This document shows, piece by piece, positions 35,128-43,408 of a stretch of DNA of 64,000 nucleotides. The stretch spans positions 1 to 64,000 of the forward strand of contig NZ_VEVQ02000010.1 in NCBI RefSeq assembly GCF_006491595.2, read 5' to 3'. The notes beneath the pieces are model-generated. The model saw nothing but the letters and a program-made list of their open reading frames with translations, did not search any database and was not told where the DNA came from. Each line of letters opens with the position of its first letter. Within the stretch, counting starts at the first letter, position 1. This DNA is from Flavobacterium jejuense. Its GTDB lineage: Bacteria > Bacteroidota > Bacteroidia > Flavobacteriales > Flavobacteriaceae. Position numbers and translations under genes: made by a program.

Positions 35128-35158
35128 AAAAATGCTCCAATTAATTCGGAGCATTTTT
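35128..35158. terminator. bidirectional terminator between PaaE-like and RND genes
   Basis: AAAAATGCTCC (35128-35138) and GGAGCATTTTT (35148-35158), an 11-bp perfect stem with a 9-nt loop, symmetrical for both directions. Confidence 0.85.
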
Positions 35159-35179
35159 GTTTGTATATAAAATTGGAAA

Positions 35180-38100
35180 TTATTCCATTACTTCTTCAAT
35201 CTGTTGTTTTCTGTTTCTAAACCAAATTTTTAAAAGGTTAACCAAATAGAATAAAACAGGAACCACAATTAAAGTAAGGAAAGTAGCAAAGATTAACCCA
35301 AAGATTACTGTCCATGCTAATGGTCCCCAGAAAATAACATTATCTCCACCCATATAAATATGAGGATTTCCAGTTGCAAATAGGCTAAAGAAATCGATGT
35401 TGAAACCAATTGCTAGAGGAATTAATCCTAATACAGTTGTAATAGCTGTTAATAAAACTGGACGTAAACGTGCTTTTCCACCAGTAACAATGGCATTAAA
35501 AATATCCTCTTTGCTTAACTGAGCTTCTTTTGGAAGATCTAGTTCTTCTTTTCTTCTAGCAATTAATAAATCGGTATAATCGAGTAAAACCACACCATTA
35601 TTTACCACAATTCCTGCCAAAGAAATAATTCCCATCATTGTCATCATAATTACGAAAGGCCACCCAGTTATCATTAATCCTAAAAATACACCAATGAAAC
35701 TTAAAAATACTGCCACCATAATAATTCCTGGTCTTGAGACAGAGTTAAATTGAATAATTAATATTAAAAAGATTAAGAATAATCCTGTTACTAATGCTCC
35801 CATTAAGAAAGCCATTTGTTTTCCTTGTTCCTCTAATTGTCCTGTATAATCAAATTCTACTGTTTTAGGAGCATCAAAATTACCCATTTCTGCTTGAATT
35901 TGAGCTACAACAGCTCCTGCATCAGTAAAACCTGGTGATAATGCCGAATATAAAATAACAACTCGTTCGTATTGTTTGTGTTTGATAGCACTGAAAGAAG
36001 AAGTGTTCTTCTGAGAGGCTACCGTAGAAACTGGAATTTCTTTAATTTGGCCAGAAGCCATATCTCTAAAAGTTATATTTTGATTAAAAATAGCACTTTT
36101 GTTATATCTATTTTCTTCATTAAAACGCACATAAATATCATAATCTTCACCATCGTTTTTATAGATACCTGCTTTCTCTCCAAAAATAGAACGACGTAAT
36201 TGATTTCCAACTTGTCCAGCTGAAACACCCATTTCTCCTGCTTTAGCTCTATCTACAACTACTTTCATAGCAGGTTTTCCTTTATTTACATCTACTTTTA
36301 ACTCATCTACACCAGGAATGTTTTTTGTCGTTAAGAAGTCTTTCATTCTTTCAGCAGTAGTAATTAATTCAGTATAATCGTTTCCTTTAATTTCTATATT
36401 GATAGGATATCCTGCGGGTGGACCTACTGCATCTTTTTCGACCGAAATCGAAACACCAGGATAGATGTCTTTTAAAGCAGCTTGTACTTTTTTACGTAAA
36501 TCTTCCGAATTTAAACCGTTTCTGAATTTGAATTCTCTCATGGAAATAGTAATCTTTCCCTTGTGAGGCATTTCTGCAGTTGATCCTCCATCCGTTTGAG
36601 GATTTCCAGCTCCTTCACCTACTTGAGAAACAGCACTTTCAACTAAATAGTTGGTTTTGTCTTCTGGATTGATAATTTCATCTTCTCCTATTTTTTCGTT
36701 CAAAACGGCATATACTCTTTTTTCTATCGATGTGGTAATTTCATTTGTTTTATTAATATCTGTTCCCTGAGGGTATTCAATATAAACAATAATTTGATTA
36801 GGAGTGTTATCTGGAAAGAACTCTACTTTTGTTCGACCACTTCCTACACTCCATCCAAAATATAATCCAAGAACTAGTAAGAACATAATAAACATTCCTA
36901 TTACAACAACGAAAGGTTTTCTGCCAGATAAAAAGAATTTTAAACCACTTTCATACCAGTTTTCCCATTTTGTTAAAACTTTATTTTGAAAGGACGTTGT
37001 CCAACCTTTAACTACATATTTATACAACCAGAACATAATAGCTGTAAAAATCATTACAGAACCTAATGCTCTCACAGCTCCACCAAATATTACAATAAAA
37101 ACCCCTATTCCGATAAGTATAATACTCAATCTAATTAATGCTTTTCTAGACAATATTTTTTCATTAATATCCATAAATTGGGATACTAATACTGAGTTAA
37201 AAAAGATAGCTACAAAAAGAGAGGAACCTAATACAACTGATAAAGTTATCGGGAAATATTTCATAAATTGACCCATTACTCCTGGCCATAAACCTAGTGG
37301 TACAAAGGCAGCAACTGTTGTAGCAGTAGAAATTATAATTGGTAATGCAATTTCACCAATTCCTTTTTTAGCTGCTTCAATCCTGCTCATGCCTTCATCT
37401 TCCATGAGTCGGTATACATTTTCTACAACTACAATTCCATTATCAACGAGCATTCCAAGTCCCATAATCAATCCGAATAGAATCATGGTATTCATGGTGT
37501 ATCCCATTAAATTAAGAATCATAAATGACATGAACATAGACATAGGAATTGCAAAACCTACGAAAAGTGCATTTCTAAAACCTAAGAAGAACATCAAGAC
37601 ACCAACCACTAGTATGATACCAAAAATAATATTGTTTACTAAGTCATCTACTTGATTTAAGGTTCTAGATGATTGGTCGTTCGCTAATGTTAATTTTAAG
37701 TCTTTTGGGAAATAGTTTTCTTCAGCCTTTTTAACAATTTCTCTAATTTTTTCAGTGGCTTCAATCATGTTTTTACCAGCACGTTTTTTAACGTCTAGCA
37801 TCACAACACTTTTACCAAATTCTCTTGCGTAAGTGGTTTTGTCAACATCTTTGAAGGTAACTTTTGCAATATCTTTTAGATAGACGGCACCACCTTGAGT
37901 TTTTACTACAAAGTTTTCTAAATCATTAGGCTGTTCCACTTCTCCCAAAATTCTAATCGTTCTTCTTTGACCATTAGCAATTAAGTTTCCAGCAGACATG
38001 GTAACATTTCCATTTCTAATAGCATTGATTACATCATCAAAACTCACTTTAGAAGCCATCATTTTGTAAATGTCAACGGCTACTTCAACTTCTTTTTCTT

Positions 38101-38677
38101 GAGCTCCACGAATATCAACTTGTTTGATTTCATCTAAAGCTTCAATCTCATCTTCAAGATATTCTCCAAAAACTTTTAATTTATCTACAGGATAATCTCC
38201 TTGAATGTTAATATTTAAGATAGGAACTTCTTCCGAAAGATTTAAATCAAAAACATTAGGTTCGACTTTAGCACCATTAAAGGTTGGCCAGTCTTCTCCT
38301 CCAATTTTTGTATCTATCTTGTCTTTAACTTTTTGTTTAGCTGCTTCAACGGTGATTTTCTCGTCAAATTCTACTGTAATTATCCCATAATCTTCTTGAG
38401 AAGTAGATAATACTTTAACGACATTACTAACATTTCTTATTTCGTCTTCTAATGGATCAATAATAAGACGTTCGATATCTTCAGCCGTATTTCCAGGATA
38501 AACCGTGCTAATGTATATTTTTGTTTCTTTAATTTCAGGAAAATCCTCTCTTGGCATACTATAATAAGCCGAAAGACCTAAAAATAAGAACATTACCATC
38601 GCTACATATATGGTCATCTTATTTTCGATGGCCCATGATGATAGTTTAAATTCTTTATTGGTGTTTGTAGTACTCAT
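35180..38677 (-). CDS. RND efflux transporter permease
   Basis: The 1165-residue inner-membrane pump of a tripartite efflux system. It shows the RND fold twice: TM1 near IENKMTIYVAMVMFLFLGL, two large periplasmic loops, and the TM4-type motif GLIMGLGMLVDNGIVVVENV, repeated later as LAGIVVNNGVVLLDY. It is slightly longer than AcrB, with an extra hydrophobic insert around residues 515-560. The upstream gene encodes its adaptor protein. Substrate class (drug, lipid or metal) is not certain, although sequence resembles HAE-type multidrug pumps of Bacteroidota. Confidence 0.92.
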   Translation of the reverse strand: MSTTNTNKEFKLSSWAIENKMTIYVAMVMFLFLGLSAYYSMPREDFPEIKETKIYISTVYPGNTAEDIERLIIDPLEDEIRNVSNVVKVLSTSQEDYGIITVEFDEKITVEAAKQKVKDKIDTKIGGEDWPTFNGAKVEPNVFDLNLSEEVPILNINIQGDYPVDKLKVFGEYLEDEIEALDEIKQVDIRGAQEKEVEVAVDIYKMMASKVSFDDVINAIRNGNVTMSAGNLIANGQRRTIRILGEVEQPNDLENFVVKTQGGAVYLKDIAKVTFKDVDKTTYAREFGKSVVMLDVKKRAGKNMIEATEKIREIVKKAEENYFPKDLKLTLANDQSSRTLNQVDDLVNNIIFGIILVVGVLMFFLGFRNALFVGFAIPMSMFMSFMILNLMGYTMNTMILFGLIMGLGMLVDNGIVVVENVYRLMEDEGMSRIEAAKKGIGEIALPIIISTATTVAAFVPLGLWPGVMGQFMKYFPITLSVVLGSSLFVAIFFNSVLVSQFMDINEKILSRKALIRLSIILIGIGVFIVIFGGAVRALGSVMIFTAIMFWLYKYVVKGWTTSFQNKVLTKWENWYESGLKFFLSGRKPFVVVIGMFIMFLLVLGLYFGWSVGSGRTKVEFFPDNTPNQIIVYIEYPQGTDINKTNEITTSIEKRVYAVLNEKIGEDEIINPEDKTNYLVESAVSQVGEGAGNPQTDGGSTAEMPHKGKITISMREFKFRNGLNSEDLRKKVQAALKDIYPGVSISVEKDAVGPPAGYPINIEIKGNDYTELITTAERMKDFLTTKNIPGVDELKVDVNKGKPAMKVVVDRAKAGEMGVSAGQVGNQLRRSIFGEKAGIYKNDGEDYDIYVRFNEENRYNKSAIFNQNITFRDMASGQIKEIPVSTVASQKNTSSFSAIKHKQYERVVILYSALSPGFTDAGAVVAQIQAEMGNFDAPKTVEFDYTGQLEEQGKQMAFLMGALVTGLFLIFLILIIQFNSVSRPGIIMVAVFLSFIGVFLGLMITGWPFVIMMTMMGIISLAGIVVNNGVVLLDYTDLLIARRKEELDLPKEAQLSKEDIFNAIVTGGKARLRPVLLTAITTVLGLIPLAIGFNIDFFSLFATGNPHIYMGGDNVIFWGPLAWTVIFGLIFATFLTLIVVPVLFYLVNLLKIWFRNRKQQIEEVME

Positions 38678-38684
38678 TCTTTAC

Positions 38685-39848
38685 TTATTTTATTATGGAT
38701 ACTTTTTGTCCGTCTTTAACACTACGAGCTCCTTCACTAATGACTAAGTTTCCGTCTTTAATTCCTTCAGTTATTTCAATATAATTACCTTGAGACAATC
38801 CTGTTTTTACAATTACTTTTTTGGCTACAGCCTGACCATCTTTGGTTACATTTTCAGCTACATAAAGATATTGTTCTCCATCAGCATTTTCAGAAATAAT
38901 ACTAATAGGTACAATGATTGTTTTAGGATTTGAATAATCTTTAATTTGAACTTTCGAAGTTAAATTGGGTTTTATTTGTCCGTTTTTACTAGGAATATTT
39001 ATTTGGATATTAAAAGATCTATTCTCCGGATTAATATAGTTGCTTGCTTGAGTAACTTTAGCATTAATAGTTTCGCCTAAAATTGGAAAATCTACAATTA
39101 CATCTGTTCCTTTTTTAACAGTAGCTATGTTTTTTTCAGGAACTTCAGCTTCAAGATACATATTGCCTAAGTTTACGATTCTCATAATAGGACTTCCTGG
39201 GCTAACTACACTCCCTTTGTCAGTAATAATATCGTCTATAGTTCCAGAAAAAGGAGCTCTAACAATTGTTTTTCCAACTTGAGACTTCATTTGAGAAACT
39301 GCTTTCAATTGTGCTTCATAGTTTGTTTTAGCTTGTAGATATTGAATTTCAGAACCTATTTTTTGATTCCAAAGATTTTGTTGTCTTTCAAAAGTTGTTT
39401 TTGCTAAAGCAGCTTGAGTTTCCATTTGAGCTAATTGCGAACTTAACCCACCATCATCTATTTTAGCTAATGTTTGACCTTTTGATACTTTTTGTCCTTC
39501 CTTAACATATACTTGTTGTAAAACACCAGCAAATTCTGCATTTAATACAATGTTTTCTTTTGTTTGAACAGTTGCTTGAAGTTCAAGATAGTGATTGAAA
39601 ATAGTGTCTTTTACAGGTATTGTAGTAATTAATGCTAATTTATGGTTTTCGTCTAGTTTACCAATAGCATCATCTAATAAAGCTAATTCTTTAACAATAG
39701 CATCTGATTGAGCTACTAATTCTCCTCTTTTTGCTCTTAATTGTTCTAAGTTTCCTTTTTCAATTACAGCAGCAGTTGAGTTCTTTTTATCACCACCACA
39801 AGAAAGTAGTACAAGTGAAACGATTAGAGTAATATATATATTTTTCAT
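38685..39848 (-). CDS. RND efflux periplasmic adaptor (membrane fusion) lipoprotein
   Basis: The 387-residue protein has a lipoprotein signal with LLSCGG (Cys17), a coiled coil near residues 30-70, a lipoyl/barrel-sandwich hybrid region (VYVKEGQKVSKGQTLAKIDD), a helical hairpin of about 60 residues (SQLAQMETQAALAKTTFERQ) and a beta-barrel (VRAPFSGTIDDI). It bridges the inner-membrane pump and TolC-like channel encoded next to it. It starts 12 nt after the TolC gene. Confidence 0.92.
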   Translation of the reverse strand: MKNIYITLIVSLVLLSCGGDKKNSTAAVIEKGNLEQLRAKRGELVAQSDAIVKELALLDDAIGKLDENHKLALITTIPVKDTIFNHYLELQATVQTKENIVLNAEFAGVLQQVYVKEGQKVSKGQTLAKIDDGGLSSQLAQMETQAALAKTTFERQQNLWNQKIGSEIQYLQAKTNYEAQLKAVSQMKSQVGKTIVRAPFSGTIDDIITDKGSVVSPGSPIMRIVNLGNMYLEAEVPEKNIATVKKGTDVIVDFPILGETINAKVTQASNYINPENRSFNIQINIPSKNGQIKPNLTSKVQIKDYSNPKTIIVPISIISENADGEQYLYVAENVTKDGQAVAKKVIVKTGLSQGNYIEITEGIKDGNLVISEGARSVKDGQKVSIIK

Positions 39849-39860
39849 TTTAAGAAAGTA

Positions 39861-41201
39861 TTATTGTTGGTTTGTTATTTTATCTAAAGTTGTTTTTTTA
39901 TTAATTACATCAATCATGGATTGAAGATAACTTTGTTGCGCAGAATAAAGTTGACGTTGTGCTTCAGTAAACTCAAAACTTGTAGAAAGTCCTTCTTTAA
40001 ATTTAATTTGTTGTTTGTTTTCTATACGCTCTGCCAATTTTAAATTTGATTTTGAAGTAGCATATTGTTCAATACTATATTCATAATCGCTTTTTGCAGA
40101 TTCGAATTGAAGTTTAAGCATTTGTTCAGCTTCTGTTAATTGAGTCTCAGCTTGTTCTAAAGCGATTTTTGCTTGTTGACTTTTGGCTCTTTTTCCAAAA
40201 CTACTAAAAATAGGAACATTTAAATTTACTCCTATAGTTGAAAAATTAAACCATTTTTGATCTTGTTGTAAGAAGGTGAACTCGTTAGAAAAGGTATTAT
40301 AACCAAAATTTGCAGTAGCTGAAAGAGTTGGTAAATAAGCAGCTCTTTGTAATTTGTATTCTAATCTTCTTTGTTCTTTAAAATTCTCAGCAATTTGATA
40401 TTCAATATTATTTTGAACATTAAAAGAATCGCTTCCAAAAGTTAAGTCTACTTTTTTGGCAGTCAAATCATCTAAGTTTTCAGTTAGTGTTAATTGATCT
40501 TCAATATCTAAACCAAGCGTAATCTTTAACATTTTAGTAGAAATGTCAATTAAACGAGTGGTGTTACTTAAGCTACTACTAATTGAAGCTAATGTAATTT
40601 GAAGCTGTTCAACACTTTCTTCCTCAATCAAACCATTTTTATATGTTTCTTGAGCGTCAAACAAGTTTTTTTCTAGAGTTGCTTTGTTTTTTTCTAAAAT
40701 AGCAATGTTTTCTTTAGCTAACAAAACATTCCCATAATAGTTAGTAACCATTTCTCTAATGTCATTGTCAGTCTTAACCTTGTAATTCTGATAATATTGT
40801 AAGTATGTTTTTGAGGCTTGTAATGCCACAATGTATGAACCATCAAATATTAATTGACTCAAAGAAGCACTTGCATTCATATTGTGTTTGGTTCCGAATT
40901 CTACTTCCGCAAACTCACCTGGGTTTCCACCAAAAAATTCAGCAGGTACTACTGATTTTTGAATAACAATATTATTTTGATACCCTACAGTTCCATTGAT
41001 TTGAGGTAAACCACTAGCGGTTGTTTCCCATTTTTTTTGTTTTGCAGCTTCTATGTCTCTACCTGCATTAATTGCTTTGTAATTGTTTTGTATAGCATAA
41101 TTTATTGCTTCTTGAAGTGTAAAAGAATATTCTTTCTTCTCTTCTTGAGCATTTACAAAACTTACAAAAAGTAATATGAGTATTACAATCTTATGTTTCA
41201 T
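39861..41201 (-). CDS. TolC-family outer-membrane efflux protein
   Basis: The 446-residue protein has a signal peptide (ending FVNAQ) and two TolC-type helical/barrel repeats, with FTLQEAINYAIQNNYKA at the start of repeat one and KSDYEYSIEQYATSKSNLKL in repeat two. It forms the outer-membrane channel of the efflux system. It starts 3 nt after the tetR gene, so all four genes make one operon. Confidence 0.92.
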   Translation of the reverse strand: MKHKIVILILLFVSFVNAQEEKKEYSFTLQEAINYAIQNNYKAINAGRDIEAAKQKKWETTASGLPQINGTVGYQNNIVIQKSVVPAEFFGGNPGEFAEVEFGTKHNMNASASLSQLIFDGSYIVALQASKTYLQYYQNYKVKTDNDIREMVTNYYGNVLLAKENIAILEKNKATLEKNLFDAQETYKNGLIEEESVEQLQITLASISSSLSNTTRLIDISTKMLKITLGLDIEDQLTLTENLDDLTAKKVDLTFGSDSFNVQNNIEYQIAENFKEQRRLEYKLQRAAYLPTLSATANFGYNTFSNEFTFLQQDQKWFNFSTIGVNLNVPIFSSFGKRAKSQQAKIALEQAETQLTEAEQMLKLQFESAKSDYEYSIEQYATSKSNLKLAERIENKQQIKFKEGLSTSFEFTEAQRQLYSAQQSYLQSMIDVINKKTTLDKITNQQ

Positions 41202-41204
41202 TTT

Positions 41205-41804
41205 TTAGTTATTGGTTATTATATTTGTTAAAACGTCTATTCCTTTTGGCGTGCAAATACCTCTTAAATGGTATTCTAAGTATTTTAATTGTACTTCTCT
41301 TGGCCTAAAGTTTTTTGGGTTGAAAATTTCTACATCTTTAATACTAGTCATTCCTGCAAAATAGAAGCGACTAATCAATTCCTTGTCGATATCCTTCCTA
41401 AATAATCCTAAAGAGATGCCTTTTTCTAGATTTTCGACTACACAACTTCCCATTTTTTCGAACTGTTTTATCGTTAAAGATTTGTGAATTCTTGGATAAT
41501 ACTTTTGTAATTGATAAATAGGTGAAGTGTTTTCATCTTTTAAATTCTGTACTACAAAATCTTTAATAGCAAAAAGTTCTTCTATTGGATTTTTGTCAGC
41601 TAAAATTATATCATCAATTCCACATGAAATTTTTTCAAATAAGTTACTTGTGGAGGCTTTCACTAAACTATCTTTGTTTGAAAAATGCTGATAGATGGTT
41701 TTTTTAGAAATTCCCATTTCAGAAGCAATATCATCCATGGTTACACTCTTGAATCCAAGTGTAAGGAACATGTCTGTTGCTTTATCTAAAATTTGATCTT
41801 TCAT
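41205..41804 (-). CDS. TetR/AcrR-family regulator of the efflux operon
   Basis: The 199-residue repressor has an N-terminal HTH (MDDIASEMGISKKTIYQHFS) and an all-helical ligand-binding C-terminal domain. It is the first gene of the tetR-tolC-MFP-RND operon. A perfect 10-bp palindrome overlaps the -33 element of its promoter, which fits autorepression relieved by a pump substrate. Confidence 0.92.
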   Translation of the reverse strand: MKDQILDKATDMFLTLGFKSVTMDDIASEMGISKKTIYQHFSNKDSLVKASTSNLFEKISCGIDDIILADKNPIEELFAIKDFVVQNLKDENTSPIYQLQKYYPRIHKSLTIKQFEKMGSCVVENLEKGISLGLFRKDIDKELISRFYFAGMTSIKDVEIFNPKNFRPREVQLKYLEYHLRGICTPKGIDVLTNIITNN

Positions 41805-41848
41805 AGGTTTTTTAAATTCATTTTAAATATGTTGCTTTAAATTCTGTG

Positions 41849-41878
41849 CAAATATAGAACGGAAACTTTTAATACAAA
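41849..41878 (-). promoter_or_regulatory. promoter of the tetR-RND operon
   Basis: On the minus strand TTTG (41878-41875), 18 nt, TATATTTG (41856-41849), a full match to the Bacteroidota consensus, 44 nt before the tetR start. Confidence 0.75.
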
Positions 41879-41888
41879 AAAAGTTTCC
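41861..41888. promoter_or_regulatory. TetR operator palindrome over the -33 element
   Basis: GGAAACTTTT (41861-41870) and AAAAGTTTCC (41879-41888) form a perfect 10-bp inverted repeat with an 8-nt spacer, spanning the -33 TTTG of the tetR promoter. Confidence 0.78.
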
Positions 41889-41969
41889 TAAGTTTTTACA
41901 TAAATTTAACATTAACTTAAGAAGCGTATTCTTATTAATTAATATGATTAATTCTCAAAATAAAAAACT

Positions 41970-41977
41970 TACTTTTG
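41970..41977 (+). promoter_or_regulatory. candidate -7 element for the polyprenyl synthase gene
   Basis: TACTTTTG matches TAnnTTTG, 23 nt before ATG 42001. It supports that start over an upstream in-frame ATG at 41944. The -33 element is not clear. Confidence 0.45.
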
Positions 41978-42000
41978 TAGAAGAATCTTTATTATTTACA

Positions 42001-42975
42001 ATGCACACAATTAGCCAATATCAAGAAATTATAAACAATCATTTTGACCATTTAAAAACGATTAAAGACCCAAAAAATTTATATGAGCCTATAGATTATA
42101 TTCTTTCGTTAGGAGGAAAAAGAATGCGACCTGTTTTAACTTTAATGACTGCAGAAATTTTTAATGCTTCCTATGAAAAAGCAATTAATGCAGCAACAGC
42201 AGTTGAGGTTTTTCATAACTTTTCATTAATTCATGACGATATTATGGATGATGCACCACTAAGAAGAGGGAATCAAACGGTTCATGAAAAATGGGATTTA
42301 AATACGGGTATTCTTTCTGGTGATGCTATGTTAATATTGGCATACCAATTTTTTGAAAGCTATGAACCAACTGTTTTTCAGAAATTAGCAAAATTATTCA
42401 GTAAAACAGCTTTAGAAGTTTGTGAAGGACAACAGTATGATGTTGATTTTGAAACAAGAGATGATGTTACTATTCCTGAATATTTAAAAATGATTGAATA
42501 TAAAACGGCTGTTCTAGTAGGTGCAGCAATGAAGATGGGAGCAATAGTTTCGGAAACTTCAAATGAAAATGCTAATCTAATATATGATTTTGGATTAAAC
42601 TTAGGAATTGCCTTTCAATTACAAGATGATTATTTAGATGCTTTTGGAGATCCAGAGACTTTTGGTAAACAAGTTGGAGGAGATATTATAGAGAATAAGA
42701 AAACGTATTTGTATTTAAAAGCATTAGAATTTAGCGAAGAAGAAGATAAAGAACAGCTATTGCATTTGTTTTCTATTCAACCTAACGATAACATAAATAA
42801 AATTGATTCAGTAAAAGATATTTTTATGAGTTCAGGTGCAGCTAATGCTACTCAAGAAGCAATTAAGAATTATACCATGAAAGCATTTGAAACATTAGAT
42901 AAAATGGATGTTTCCAATGATAAAAAGAATATTTTGAGAGCTTTTGGAGAAAAACTAATGAAAAGAAATGTGTAG
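42001..42975 (+). CDS. polyprenyl diphosphate synthase
   Basis: The 324-residue trans-prenyltransferase condenses isopentenyl diphosphate with allylic diphosphates to make isoprenoid chains such as the menaquinone side chain. The first aspartate-rich motif is LIHDDIMDDAPLRRG and the second is LQDDYLDAFGD; GGKRMRPVLTLM precedes them. The start at 42001 (MHTISQYQEII) is preferred because it agrees with the usual family N-terminus and with a -7 element just upstream; the longer frame begins at 41944. Product chain length cannot be read with certainty. Confidence 0.9.
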   Translation: MHTISQYQEIINNHFDHLKTIKDPKNLYEPIDYILSLGGKRMRPVLTLMTAEIFNASYEKAINAATAVEVFHNFSLIHDDIMDDAPLRRGNQTVHEKWDLNTGILSGDAMLILAYQFFESYEPTVFQKLAKLFSKTALEVCEGQQYDVDFETRDDVTIPEYLKMIEYKTAVLVGAAMKMGAIVSETSNENANLIYDFGLNLGIAFQLQDDYLDAFGDPETFGKQVGGDIIENKKTYLYLKALEFSEEEDKEQLLHLFSIQPNDNINKIDSVKDIFMSSGAANATQEAIKNYTMKAFETLDKMDVSNDKKNILRAFGEKLMKRNV

Positions 42976-43057
42976 AATAGTAAATTTAGTTTCAAAAGTC
43001 AATTTTAGTTTTGAATTTGGTTTGTGAAATTGTTATTGAAATTGAACTAGAAAATGT

Positions 43058-43408
43058 ATGTACCAACCACCAGTTAATATTGATGACTTAATTAATCAGT
43101 CAGAAGAAAATCACTTGTATTTTAAACTGATTGAACAAACGAACAAGGATTTTGCTTTGGCAAATGAACCTGTTGATATTCCTTTGGATATTTTTCCATT
43201 CCAGTTTAAAGAATTGGTTCATGAAAAAATATACAAACTGATTCAATATAAATTTGCCGAATATCTTAATTTACTCTATATAATTGATGTTTCTGAAAGC
43301 GAAATTATGAAACTAGACGGTTCTGATTTAGTTGAACTTGCAGAACAAGTTACCTTTCTTATTCTAAAAAGGGAATGGCAAAAGGTTTGGTTTAGAAACC
43401 GAATGTAA
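43058..43408 (+). CDS. small conserved hypothetical protein
   Basis: The 116-residue protein (MYQPPVNIDDLINQSEENH, LKREWQKVWFRNRM at the end) is acidic and helical with no signal peptide or TM. I do not recognise a domain. It follows the polyprenyl synthase gene after about 80 nt in the same direction. Its 3' end overlaps the convergent TonB-type gene by 17 nt, and its reading frame has normal codon use, so it is likely real. Confidence 0.6.
   Translation: MYQPPVNIDDLINQSEENHLYFKLIEQTNKDFALANEPVDIPLDIFPFQFKELVHEKIYKLIQYKFAEYLNLLYIIDVSESEIMKLDGSDLVELAEQVTFLILKREWQKVWFRNRM

Noticed and set aside
36804..38390. Plus-strand reading frames opposite the RND pump
   Set aside because: They are antisense shadows of a well-supported coding region with no domains of their own.
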